Below are positions 33,243 to 41,532 of a DNA stretch of 64,000 bases, one piece after another. Source of the DNA: Elusimicrobiota bacterium (GTDB lineage: Bacteria > Elusimicrobiota > Elusimicrobia > UBA1565 > UBA9628); the NCBI GenBank assembly GCA_030696455.1, contig JAUYSH010000042.1:46837-110836 (forward strand), written 5' to 3'. The notes beneath the pieces are model-generated. The model saw only the letters and a program-made list of their open reading frames with translations, was not told where the DNA came from and made no database searches. Numbering within the stretch: the first letter of the stretch is position 1; each line of letters opens with the position of its first letter. The position numbers and the translations under genes are program-made.

Positions 33243-33800
33243 ATGCCGACCATCAAGCCCCTGACGCCGTCCCGCTGGAAAGACTTCGAGGCGCTGTTCG
33301 GCCCCCGCGGCGCCTGCGCGGGCTGCTGGTGCCTCTGGAACCGCCAGACCGCGGCCGAGTTCCGCGCCAATCGCGGCGCCAAGAACAAGCGCCACATGCG
33401 CGCGATCGTGAGGGCCGGAGAGGTCCCGGGCCTGCTGGCCTATGAGGGCAAACGCGCCGTCGGCTGGGCGGCTTTGGCCCCGCGCGAGGCGTACCGGCGC
33501 CTGGAGACCTCCCGCGTGCTCAAGCCCGTCGACGGGCGGTCGGTTTGGTCCGTGCCGTGCTTCTTCACGGCGAAGGAGGCTCGCGGCCGGGGCGTGACGA
33601 CGGCGCTTCTCGAGGCCGCCGCCGCTTACGCCGCGAAAAAGGGGGCGACGATGCTCGAGGGCTATCCGATCGACACGCGGGGCAAGAAGGCCCCCGCCGC
33701 GTTCGTCTGGTGGGGCCTGCTCCCGGCCTTCACGAGGGCGGGGTTCAAGGAAGCCGTTCGCCGCTCCAGGACCCGCCCCATCATGCGCCGCGCGCTCTAG
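33243..33800 (+). CDS. GNAT-family N-acetyltransferase
   Basis: The 185-residue protein has an early cysteine-rich CAGCWCLWNR stretch common to one GNAT subgroup, an acetyl-CoA region (EARGRGVTTALLEAAAAYA) and a late LPAFTRAGF. Substrate is unknown. Leaderless start. Confidence 0.85.
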   Translation: MPTIKPLTPSRWKDFEALFGPRGACAGCWCLWNRQTAAEFRANRGAKNKRHMRAIVRAGEVPGLLAYEGKRAVGWAALAPREAYRRLETSRVLKPVDGRSVWSVPCFFTAKEARGRGVTTALLEAAAAYAAKKGATMLEGYPIDTRGKKAPAAFVWWGLLPAFTRAGFKEAVRRSRTRPIMRRAL

Positions 33801-33858
33801 GCCTCCCGGCCGGAGCGCCTGGGTCTTAAGCCCGATATTCCTCGACGGGGCGACACGG

Positions 33859-33864
33859 TATAAT
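33859..33864 (+). promoter_or_regulatory. -10 box TATAAT, 6 nt before ATG
   Basis: A consensus TATAAT followed by GCTCCC and ATG 33871. No clear -35 box. Confidence 0.62.
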
Positions 33865-33870
33865 GCTCCC

Positions 33871-34383
33871 ATGCACAATCTCAAAATCCATTTTCTCGCC
33901 GCAGCGTTCCTCGCCGTGCTCGCTCCCGCGGCCCCGGCCATGTCGGAGGACGCCTTCAACGCCGCCGTCGACCGCATCAGCGAATCGACGCGGCAGATCT
34001 CCGATGCCCAAGCGAAGCGCTCCCTGCAGCGGAAGGCCGACGCGGCCGCTCACATGTGCTCGCCGGCCCAGATCGACGCCGCGTACGCGGCCCTTCCGCT
34101 TTGCGAGGCTTCGCTCAAGAAGGCCTTCGGCGTCGGCGTGCGCGACTTCAAGGGCGCGCTGAAAAAAGGCTTCTCCCGCGACGGCCTGTCCCTCGTCCTG
34201 CTGACCACGACGGACGCGTTCTTCTATCATGAGGACTGCGATATCTGCCCGGCGGTCGAACGCTGCTCCTTGAAGGACGGCTCGGTCTCCACGTTCAAGA
34301 CCTCGCACGGCGTGGGCTGCCTCGACCTGGCGCCCTTCCTCAAGAAGAACGTCGCCTACAGCGCCTGTCCCCTGCGCCCCTAA
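33871..34383 (+). CDS. Secreted protein of unknown function
   Basis: The 170-residue protein has a signal peptide (HFLAAAFLAVLAPAAPAMS). The mature part has cysteines at CSPAQ, PLCEAS, EDCDICPAVERC, GCLD and ACPL, so disulfides or metal binding are possible. I do not recognise the family. It precedes a probable copper-type TonB cluster, with its own leaderless promoter. Confidence 0.72.
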   Translation: MHNLKIHFLAAAFLAVLAPAAPAMSEDAFNAAVDRISESTRQISDAQAKRSLQRKADAAAHMCSPAQIDAAYAALPLCEASLKKAFGVGVRDFKGALKKGFSRDGLSLVLLTTTDAFFYHEDCDICPAVERCSLKDGSVSTFKTSHGVGCLDLAPFLKKNVAYSACPLRP

Positions 34384-34388
34384 GCTGA

Positions 34389-34394
34389 TATAAT
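34389..34394 (+). promoter_or_regulatory. -10 box TATAAT, 6 nt before GTG
   Basis: TATAAT followed by CGCCGC and GTG 34401. The same spacer bases precede mrpE. Confidence 0.62.
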
Positions 34395-34400
34395 CGCCGC

Positions 34401-34781
34401 GTGAAGAAGCTCGTGCGCCTGCTGCTCGTCGCCTCGGTGCTGTACGGCACCGGCGCGCACTGGGCGGCTCTTCAAAGCGCGGCTTGGGCGGGCATGATCG
34501 CGACGCGCGCGGGCGAATCGTCCTGGTCGGAAACGCTTAAGTCCACCTTCTCCGGCGAGAGGCCGTGCCCGGTCTGCAAGATCGTCGATAAAGGCGCCTC
34601 CGCCGAGCGGTATATCGCGATCCCCGGCTCCGCGCCGAGCCTTGAACTCGCCGTGTCCGTGTTTTCCCCGCTCGAGGCCGCTCTTTCCGCGAGCGCCGCC
34701 TTCGCCTCGAGGTCCGCGTCCGCATCGTCGTTCGCCTTCCGCCCCGCCGTTCCTCCTCCCAAGACCGCCCTCCCCGCCTAG
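34401..34781 (+). CDS. Small CPVC-motif exported protein, DUF2946-like
   Basis: The 126-residue protein has an N-terminal hydrophobic segment, then GAHWAALQSAAWAGMI and FSGERPCPVCKIVDKG. A single CPxCK motif in this setting resembles small DUF2946-type proteins that often lie beside copper TonB receptors. That is from memory and the assignment is tentative. It is 42 nt upstream of the TonB receptor. Confidence 0.6.
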   Translation: MKKLVRLLLVASVLYGTGAHWAALQSAAWAGMIATRAGESSWSETLKSTFSGERPCPVCKIVDKGASAERYIAIPGSAPSLELAVSVFSPLEAALSASAAFASRSASASSFAFRPAVPPPKTALPA

Positions 34782-34823
34782 CCGTCCGCGCCTCTCGGCG
34801 CGTTGATCATTCAGGGAGGAACC

Positions 34824-36926
34824 ATGAATCTTCTTTTTGCCGTCCTGGCGTTCGCCTTTCCGCCGCCGTCCTGCCGCGCCGCCGAAGCGGTCATGCTCGA
34901 GCCGGTCGTCGTTCTGGGGACCCGTATCCAGGAAAATCCGTCCGCCCGCGCCATCGGCCGCGTCGAGCGCGGCGTGCTCGAATCCGTGGACGCGTTCAGC
35001 CTCAAGGACCTGATGGACAAGATGCCCGGCGTATTCGCCAAGCAGTCCAACGGCCCGCGCGACGTGTCGATCTCCGTGCGGGGCTCGGGCGCGAAGACGA
35101 GCTTCGCGATCCGGAACATCAAAATGTACGAGGACTGGTTTCCCGTCACGCAGTCCGACGGCCTCTCGCGCACGGACATCCACGACCCCAATGCGTACGA
35201 AGGCATCGACGTCCTGCGCGGGCCCTCGTCGTCCCAGCACGACAACTACGCCCTCGGCGGCGCGGTGAACTTCCGCACGCGGCTCGGGCGCGACGTGGAC
35301 GGGCTCGACGCGGGGGTCACCGTGGGCTCGTACGGGTATCAGAACGAGCGCCTGCATCTCGGCCGCCGCGCCAAGTCCTTCGAGTACTCCGCCTTCGCCA
35401 GCCACATCCGCGCCGACGGTTATACCTATCACAACGGCTATAAGACCGTGACGGAGAACGTCGTCGGGCGGTTCTACATCGACGAGAGCCGGACCTTCGT
35501 GTTCAAGTTCCTGAACAACGACATGGAGGCGCAGGTCCCCAGCCGCCTGTCGCGCGCGCAGATGGACGCGGACCCGCGCGGCGCCGGCGTCACGAACGTG
35601 ACCGGCGTGGGGATCGTCACCGCCCAGCAGGCCTCCCAAAATCGCCGGGACCGGCGGACCATCGTCGGGGGGCGCTATGAGCAGCAGCTCGACCCCGAGA
35701 CGGGCTGGCGCTTCCTCGGGGCGTACGATGTCAAGGACATCAACCAGACCTTCGGCACGATCGGCGACAACGTCAATCCGAACTTCCATCAATACGCCGA
35801 CGTGACGCGCGAAGGAACCCTGGGAGGCATGAACGCGAAGCACTACGCGGGCGTGTTCTTCAACAAGATGGAGCAGGAGTCGTCTTCGTTCCGCAACCTG
35901 GCCGACTGGGCGGGTACCCGGGGCGCCCTGCAGTCGAACACGCGCGGCTTCCATCAGAATCTGGGCTTTCGCTTCCGCGAGGAGCTGGAGTTCGCGCCGC
36001 GCTGGACGGCGATCGCGGGCTTGGGCGCGGAGCAGTCGCAGGTGAAGGCGTCCGTGCAGACCCGCACGGCGGCGGAAACCTATTCGCGGGTGGACGCCGA
36101 CCGGCTGTTCTACAACGCGGCGCCCGAGGCCGCGCTGAACTACAAGTCGCGGACCTGGACCGGCCGGCTCCGCGCGGGCATGGGCTACGGCACGCCGAGC
36201 ATCGGCCAGCTGACGACCACGCCCGACGGCCTGACGGGAAACAACAGCGGGCTCAAGCCCCAGCGCAACCTGGGCTTCGAGGCCGGCGCGGGGGGGAGAT
36301 CGGGGGGGCTGTCGTGGGACGCCGCCGCGTATTACGAGGTGTACTGGAACGAGTTCGTCACGCAGACTCCCGGGGCGGGCCTCAGCGCCTTCACCTCGAA
36401 CGCGCCGCGCGCCGATCATCGCGGCGTCGAGCTGTGGGCCGACTGGCGAAGCCCCGACGGCCTTCTGCTGGCCGGGGCGTGGACCTTCAACGACCACGTG
36501 TACCGGACCTTCCGTGAGTCGGTCGGCGGCGGAGCCTCGCATGACCGGGCGGGCTCGCGCCTGCCGGGTGTGGAGCGCTCGGTGCTCAACGCGCGCGCGG
36601 GCTGGGACAAGGCCGGGCTTCCCGGGGGCTGGCTCGAGGTGAACCGGGTCTCGGATTACGCGGTCAACAACGCGAACACCTTGCGCGCGAATCAGTACAC
36701 TTTGCTCAACCTGAACGCGCACTGGAAGCGCGGCGTGTCTTGGGGGCGGATCAAGCGCGTGACCTTGACCTTCGACCTGCGCAACGTGATGAACAAGGCC
36801 TATGACGGCTCGGCCGTCACGGTCTCGGACTCGAGCACGGACACGCCGGCGAGCCTTGCCGCGAAGCAGGCCTTCTTCGCCGGGCAGGGCCGTTCCGCTT
36901 ACGGCGGCCTCACTCTTCACTTCTAG
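34824..36926 (+). CDS. TonB-dependent outer-membrane receptor
   Basis: The 700-residue protein has a signal peptide, a TonB box (EPVVVLGTR), a plug domain (about residues 35-160, with LMDKMPGVFAKQ, VSIRG-like SVRGSGA and IDVLRGPSSSQHDNYALGGAVNF) and a barrel ending in the aromatic TLHF. ATG 34824 has a strong ribosome site (AGGGAGGAACC). The ligand is not certain: the CPxC protein before it and the CECC-containing protein after it point to a metal, possibly copper. Confidence 0.9.
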   Translation: MNLLFAVLAFAFPPPSCRAAEAVMLEPVVVLGTRIQENPSARAIGRVERGVLESVDAFSLKDLMDKMPGVFAKQSNGPRDVSISVRGSGAKTSFAIRNIKMYEDWFPVTQSDGLSRTDIHDPNAYEGIDVLRGPSSSQHDNYALGGAVNFRTRLGRDVDGLDAGVTVGSYGYQNERLHLGRRAKSFEYSAFASHIRADGYTYHNGYKTVTENVVGRFYIDESRTFVFKFLNNDMEAQVPSRLSRAQMDADPRGAGVTNVTGVGIVTAQQASQNRRDRRTIVGGRYEQQLDPETGWRFLGAYDVKDINQTFGTIGDNVNPNFHQYADVTREGTLGGMNAKHYAGVFFNKMEQESSSFRNLADWAGTRGALQSNTRGFHQNLGFRFREELEFAPRWTAIAGLGAEQSQVKASVQTRTAAETYSRVDADRLFYNAAPEAALNYKSRTWTGRLRAGMGYGTPSIGQLTTTPDGLTGNNSGLKPQRNLGFEAGAGGRSGGLSWDAAAYYEVYWNEFVTQTPGAGLSAFTSNAPRADHRGVELWADWRSPDGLLLAGAWTFNDHVYRTFRESVGGGASHDRAGSRLPGVERSVLNARAGWDKAGLPGGWLEVNRVSDYAVNNANTLRANQYTLLNLNAHWKRGVSWGRIKRVTLTFDLRNVMNKAYDGSAVTVSDSSTDTPASLAAKQAFFAGQGRSAYGGLTLHF

Positions 36927-36941
36927 GTTTTAGGGGGAATC

Positions 36942-38003
36942 ATGATCGCTTATCTTCTCGCGTTTTTCGCCATGACGGCCTCGGCGGCGCCCGGCGGCTT
37001 CGACGTCTATGCCGACCGCGGCCGTCTCCACCGCCTCGAGGGCCGATCCGGAAAAGACGTCGCGCTGCATTATCTTCGTTCGGACGACGGGGGCAAGACC
37101 TGGACCGCTCCGGTCCGCGTCGACGGCGGCCGCCCCGCCTACCATTTCAGCGCGGGCGACGCGCGCGTCGCCGCCGAGGGGGACGCGGTGTACGCCGTGT
37201 GGGCGCGCTCCGGCGACGGCCCGATGCATTCCGGTCCCTTGGCGGTCGCCCGCTCAACGGACGGCGGCCGGTCCTGGGGCGAGGCGGCGAGCCCCTCGGG
37301 AGGCGGGACCCACGGCCGGCGGTTTCCCGCGCTGGCGCTCTCTTCGGGGGTTCTGCACGCGGTCTGGCTCGACCGCGAGTCCAAATCGAAGGTCATGGCT
37401 TCGCGCTCGACCGACGGCGCCCGCAGCTGGTCGGCGCCCTTCGTCCTCGACCCCGACGCGTGCGAGTGCTGCTGGAACGCGGCGCTCGCCGCCGGCGACG
37501 GCGCGGTGCACGCGTTGTACCGGGGCAAGGACCCCCGCGACATGAACGCGGCCGTCTCGCGCGACGGCGGCGCGACCTGGAGCAAGCCGGCGGCCGCGGG
37601 AGCGTTCGGCTGGGGTTTCAACGGCTGCCCGCACGTGGGCGGAGCGCTCGCGGCGCGAAGCGGGGATATCCATGCCGTGGTCTGGACGGGACATGAGGAG
37701 AAGGCGGGCCTGTACGTGCTCTCCTCGAAGGACGGCCTGGCCTGGGAAGGCGCCGTGGAGCTCGGCGGCGCGGGCGCCAAGCACGCCGACCTGACCTCCT
37801 CCGGCGCGCGCCTCGCCGCCGTGTGGAGCGACGGCGGCCGGATCTGGAGCGCGCTGAGCGCCGACGGCCGCTCGTGGTCCAAGCCGAAGACGCTCTCCGG
37901 AAAAAACGCCTCCGCCTCCTATCCGCGCGTCGCCCCCGCCGGCTCGGGCTTCCGGGCCTTCTGGCGCGAAAAGGAACGTTTCAACGATGCGCCTTTGAAA
38001 TAA
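36942..38003 (+). CDS. Exported sialidase-like beta-propeller (BNR repeats)
   Basis: The 353-residue protein has a signal peptide and at least five Asp-box-type repeats: SDDGGKTW, STDGGRSW, STDGARSW, SRDGGATW and SADGRSW. A CECCWN motif is near residue 172. True sialidases need an arginine triad that I cannot verify, so I call it a propeller only. A ribosome site (AGGGGGAATC) precedes ATG 36942, 16 nt after the TonB gene; the two are surely co-transcribed. Confidence 0.82.
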   Translation: MIAYLLAFFAMTASAAPGGFDVYADRGRLHRLEGRSGKDVALHYLRSDDGGKTWTAPVRVDGGRPAYHFSAGDARVAAEGDAVYAVWARSGDGPMHSGPLAVARSTDGGRSWGEAASPSGGGTHGRRFPALALSSGVLHAVWLDRESKSKVMASRSTDGARSWSAPFVLDPDACECCWNAALAAGDGAVHALYRGKDPRDMNAAVSRDGGATWSKPAAAGAFGWGFNGCPHVGGALAARSGDIHAVVWTGHEEKAGLYVLSSKDGLAWEGAVELGGAGAKHADLTSSGARLAAVWSDGGRIWSALSADGRSWSKPKTLSGKNASASYPRVAPAGSGFRAFWREKERFNDAPLK

Positions 38004-38012
38004 CTGTCGGTG

Positions 38013-39152
38013 TCAGTAGCCGGTGAAGAAGGGGGCGGCGTCCTTGGGGCCGGCGGGGTAGCGGTCGAGGCGGAAGCGCTCGGCGAGGGAAGCGGCCGTC
38101 TTGTCCTTGACGCGGGCGTAGAGCGCGTCGGCTTCGGCGGTTTTGCCTTGGGAGTCGAGCAGGTTCGCGCGGCGCAGGATAACCCAGTCCTTCATGCCGC
38201 GCGGGTGGGGGAGCCGGCCCAGGGCGCTCAGCCAAGCCTCGGTCTCCGCGGGACGACCCTGGAGCAGGCGGCTCTCGGCGGCGCGGTACAGCGCCCAGGC
38301 GCGGGCGGGCGTGCGCACCGAGGGATGCAGGGTCTTGATCCAGGGGCCGTCGGGGTCGGCGAGCGCGACGGCCATGTCGTAATCCCCGCGGCGCTCGGCG
38401 ACGTAGGCACGGCGCAGGCGGAAGATCGGGTTGTGCGGATAGCGCGCGGTCAACTCCGCGAGCAGCCTGTCGGCGGTCTCCCAGTCGGCCTCCTCGTCCT
38501 TCGAGAGGATGGAGGCGAGCACGGAGCGGGCCTCCATCCGCGCGATCCCCGTCGTCTCCGCGACGCTCCAGAGCTCGGCCAGGCCGCGCTTGCGGTCGGC
38601 GCCCTCGCCGATGAGCATGTACGCGAAGGGCCTGGCCCCGGAGGGCATGCGCGCGGCGAAGTAATGGTACATGCCCATGCCGAGGCGCGCGTCGGACAGA
38701 GCCGGGTCGAGGGCGAGCGCCTTCTTGAGGTGCTTGACGGCCGCGGAGCCGTCGGGCACGGCCCGGAAAAAATTCCGGCGGGCGACGTTCGCGCGCGCCC
38801 GGAAGCCGAGCGTGGCGCCCAGGTAGTAGTGGGCCTCGGCGGGGTTCGTCTTCATCAGCGCCTTGGCCGCCGCCTCGGACGCCTCGCTGTCGAGCTCGAA
38901 GGCGCGGTAGGTCTCGGTCGAGCGCATGCCCTCGGCGATCCAGCGCTGATACGTCGAGACGCCGCGGTAAAAGGGGCCCGCGGGATGGCGGGGATGGCGG
39001 GCGGCCAGCGCGTCCGCCGCGGCGCGGGCCTTGTCGAAGTCCATGTCGTAGAACAGATCGACGATGCTCGCCAGCTCCCGCTCCATCTCGGGCGGGGCCG
39101 CCGCCGCCGGGGCGGCGAGGGCGAGGGCGAGGATGAGGAGCCGGAAGCGCAT
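38013..39152 (-). CDS. Exported TPR-like protein
   Basis: The 379-residue protein starts with a signal peptide (MRFRLLILALALAAPAAAA). I chose ATG 39152 over an in-frame ATG 17 codons earlier. The body is alanine-rich helical repeats (DFDKARAAADALAARHPRHPAG; NPAEAHYYLGATLGFRA; GRPAETEAWLSAL; GKTAEADALYARV), typical of tetratricopeptide scaffolds. No enzymatic motif. A TATATC box on the minus strand ends 7 nt before the start. Confidence 0.8.
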   Translation of the reverse strand: MRFRLLILALALAAPAAAAPPEMERELASIVDLFYDMDFDKARAAADALAARHPRHPAGPFYRGVSTYQRWIAEGMRSTETYRAFELDSEASEAAAKALMKTNPAEAHYYLGATLGFRARANVARRNFFRAVPDGSAAVKHLKKALALDPALSDARLGMGMYHYFAARMPSGARPFAYMLIGEGADRKRGLAELWSVAETTGIARMEARSVLASILSKDEEADWETADRLLAELTARYPHNPIFRLRRAYVAERRGDYDMAVALADPDGPWIKTLHPSVRTPARAWALYRAAESRLLQGRPAETEAWLSALGRLPHPRGMKDWVILRRANLLDSQGKTAEADALYARVKDKTAASLAERFRLDRYPAGPKDAAPFFTGY

Positions 39153-39217
39153 GGTCAACGATATATAATCGCCGCCCCGAAGGCCTAGGCTCCTTTCCTT
39201 CATAGGCCCTTATTCGC

Positions 39218-39223
39218 TAGAAT
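39218..39223 (+). promoter_or_regulatory. -10 box TAGAAT, 6 nt before ndk
   Basis: TTCGCTAGAATCGCGGC precedes ATG 39230. It matches the box before mrpE almost base for base, including the spacer. Confidence 0.62.
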
Positions 39224-39229
39224 CGCGGC

Positions 39230-39688
39230 ATGGCCATCGAACAGACGCTCATCCTCATCAAGCCGGACGGCGCTTTCCGCAAGCTGACCGGCCTCACCAT
39301 CGACCGCCTCGACGCCACCGGCCTCGAGATGGTCGGCGCGAAAATGATCGTCGTCACCGACAAGCTGGCGCGCGACCACTACTCGTCGCTGTCCGACAAG
39401 CCCTTCTTCGAGGACCTGATCAAGTACATCCGCGGCGGCTATCACGGCATCTCGGACAGCCGCATCCTCGCCCTCGTGTACCGCGGCGAGAACGCGATCA
39501 AGGCCGTCCGCGCCGTCGCGGGCGCCACGAACCCGGAGGCGGCCGCCCCCGGCACGATCCGCGGCTCGTTCGGCCGCATGAACAGCGTCACCAAGCAGTT
39601 CGAGAACGTGATCCACGCCTCCTCGGACCCGACGGACGCGGCGAAGGAAGTCGCGCTGTGGTTCAAGAAGGAAGAGCTCATCCCTTAA
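39230..39688 (+). CDS. ndk: Nucleoside diphosphate kinase
   Basis: The 152-residue enzyme balances nucleoside triphosphate pools by phospho-histidine transfer. ATNPEAAAPGTIRGSFGR and the catalytic H129 in NVIHAS identify it. It starts with TLILIKPDGAFRK. Slightly longer than the usual 140 or so residues through an insert near YIRGGYHGIS. Probably co-transcribed with the genes to 42536. Confidence 0.94.
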   Translation: MAIEQTLILIKPDGAFRKLTGLTIDRLDATGLEMVGAKMIVVTDKLARDHYSSLSDKPFFEDLIKYIRGGYHGISDSRILALVYRGENAIKAVRAVAGATNPEAAAPGTIRGSFGRMNSVTKQFENVIHASSDPTDAAKEVALWFKKEELIP

Positions 39689-39692
39689 GGCC

Positions 39693-40622
39693 ATGAAGCC
39701 CGCGGTGCTTCTCGTCGTCGCGCTCGCCGTCGGAGCCGGGGCGGCTCCGGCTTCGAAGCCCGCCGGGCCTTCTTTGCCCGGAGAGGCGGTCGAGCTCAAG
39801 ACCGTGGACGGCTGGACGCTGAAGGCGATGTTCGCGCCGTCGGTGCCCGGCAAGCTCACCTTGCTGCTGCTGCACGGCACCGGTCAGCGCAAAGAGGACT
39901 GGAAGCGCCTGGCGTTCCCGCTGACCCGGGCGGGCTACGGCGTGATGGCCGTGGACCTTCGCGGCCACGGGGAAAGCCGCGTCAGCCCTTCCGGCGAGAC
40001 GTTGACCTGGAAGAAGCTGCGCGCGACCCGGACCGCCAACGACTTCGCGGAGATGTCGCGCGACGCCGAGGCCGCCGTCGGCTGGCTCGCGGGCCAAGGG
40101 GTGCCGGAGGACTCGATCGGGCTCATCGGCTCCGAGGTCGGCGGCAGCATCGCCATCCGCTACGCGGCGACGCATCAGAAGGTGCCGCTCGTCGTCATGC
40201 TCTCCCCGGGCATGCGCTGGCAGGAGGTCCTGACTCCGAACGCGCTTCGCGCGCTCAAGCGTCCGATTCCCACGCCGGTGCTGATGGTCTACTCCGAGGC
40301 GGACAAGCGCACCGCGAAGGAGGTCCCGATCCTGTACGCCTTCGCGAAATCCGCGGTCGGCGACCGCCACGCGACGTTGATCACGGTCCCGCAGGAGCGC
40401 GGCACGCTCATGTTCCGGGCGCAGCGCGCCTTGGTCGGCCAGGTCATCGATTGGCTCTCCGACCCGATCGCGCCGGAGGCGCCGGCCGTCTCCACCGAGG
40501 CGCTGACGGGCGGGACCACCTCGATGGACAATTCCCGCATGCGCGGCCCGGACAAGACGCTCATCGACGACACCGGCACGCCGCCGCCGTCCATCGAGCC
40601 GGACGACGGCGGCGACGACTGA
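39693..40622 (+). CDS. Exported alpha/beta-hydrolase-fold protein with altered nucleophile
   Basis: The 309-residue protein has a signal peptide and the hydrolase fold start (LLLLHGTGQRKEDW, VDLRGHGES). At the nucleophile elbow, where GxSxGG is expected, the sequence is GSEVGG (residues 146-151), so glutamate E148 stands at the serine position. The protein may be non-catalytic or use another mechanism. The C-terminal 50 residues are acidic and proline-rich. It lies 4 nt after ndk and 1 nt before murQ. Confidence 0.8.
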   Translation: MKPAVLLVVALAVGAGAAPASKPAGPSLPGEAVELKTVDGWTLKAMFAPSVPGKLTLLLLHGTGQRKEDWKRLAFPLTRAGYGVMAVDLRGHGESRVSPSGETLTWKKLRATRTANDFAEMSRDAEAAVGWLAGQGVPEDSIGLIGSEVGGSIAIRYAATHQKVPLVVMLSPGMRWQEVLTPNALRALKRPIPTPVLMVYSEADKRTAKEVPILYAFAKSAVGDRHATLITVPQERGTLMFRAQRALVGQVIDWLSDPIAPEAPAVSTEALTGGTTSMDNSRMRGPDKTLIDDTGTPPPSIEPDDGGDD

Positions 40623-40623
40623 G

Positions 40624-41532
40624 GTGAAGCTCCTCTCCGCCCGGGCCTACGCGCGTCTGCCCACGGAGCAGGCCAATCCGCGCACGCGGAACATCGACAC
40701 CAAGTCCTCCGCTCAGATCGTGCGCCTGATCGTCGCCGAGGACCGCCTCGTGCCGGCCGCCGTCGCGCGCGTGGAGCGCGAGCTGGCGCTGGGGGTGGGC
40801 GCGCTCGCCCGGACGCTCGCCTCCGGCGGCTCGGTGCTGCTGCTCGGCGCCGGGACCAGCGGGCGCCTCGCGGTGCTCGAGGCGGCGGAGTGCCCGCCCA
40901 CCTTCAACACGTCGGCGCGCCAGATCCGCGCGGTCATCGCCGGGGGGAAGCCCTCGGTGTTCCGCGCCAAGGAGGGCGCCGAGGACGAGCCGGCGCTCGG
41001 CATCAAGGCCGTGGCCGGCGTTCGCAAAGGCGACACCGTCATCGGCGTCGCCGCGAGCGGCGTCACCCCGTTCGTCCACGCGGCGCTGGCCGAGGCGAAG
41101 CGGCGGGGAGCGGCGACCATTCTCGTGACGTCGAACGGCCGGCCGAAAGGCCGGCACGCCGACATCGTGATCGCTCCCCTCGTCGGCCCGGAGGTCGTGA
41201 CCGGCTCGACCCGCCTGAAGGCCGGCACCGCGGCCAAGCTCGTGCTCAACGCGCTGACCACGGGGGCGATGATCCGGATCGGCAAGGTGTACGACCACTG
41301 GATGGTGGATCTCAAGCCGACCTCGCGCAAGCTCCGGCTGCGGGGGGAGCGCATCGTCGCCGACCTCGGCCGCGTGACGCCGGCGCGCGCGAGCGCGCTG
41401 TTTCGCGCCGCGGACGGCAGCGTGAAGACCGCCGTCGTGATGGCGCGCCGGAGCCTGTCCGCCGCGGCCGCGCGCGAGCTGCTCGCACGCTCGGGCGGCG
41501 CCCTGCGCCGCGCCCTTGGAGGCCCCCGATGA
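40624..41532 (+). CDS. murQ: N-acetylmuramic acid 6-phosphate etherase
   Basis: MurQ splits the lactyl ether of MurNAc-6-phosphate to GlcNAc-6-phosphate and D-lactate in peptidoglycan recycling. The 302-residue protein has TEQANPRTRNIDT at the start, the SIS-domain motif LLGAGTSGRLAVLEAAECPPTF and GVAASGVTPFV. GTG 40624 is the start, directly after the previous stop. No MurNAc kinase or transporter is next to it. Confidence 0.94.
   Translation: MKLLSARAYARLPTEQANPRTRNIDTKSSAQIVRLIVAEDRLVPAAVARVERELALGVGALARTLASGGSVLLLGAGTSGRLAVLEAAECPPTFNTSARQIRAVIAGGKPSVFRAKEGAEDEPALGIKAVAGVRKGDTVIGVAASGVTPFVHAALAEAKRRGAATILVTSNGRPKGRHADIVIAPLVGPEVVTGSTRLKAGTAAKLVLNALTTGAMIRIGKVYDHWMVDLKPTSRKLRLRGERIVADLGRVTPARASALFRAADGSVKTAVVMARRSLSAAAARELLARSGGALRRALGGPR

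Noticed and set aside
34380..36920. 846-codon minus-strand open frame opposite the TonB receptor
   Set aside because: Composition is the arginine/valine/glycine-rich pattern of an antisense shadow, while the plus strand encodes a complete TonB receptor with a Shine-Dalgarno start.
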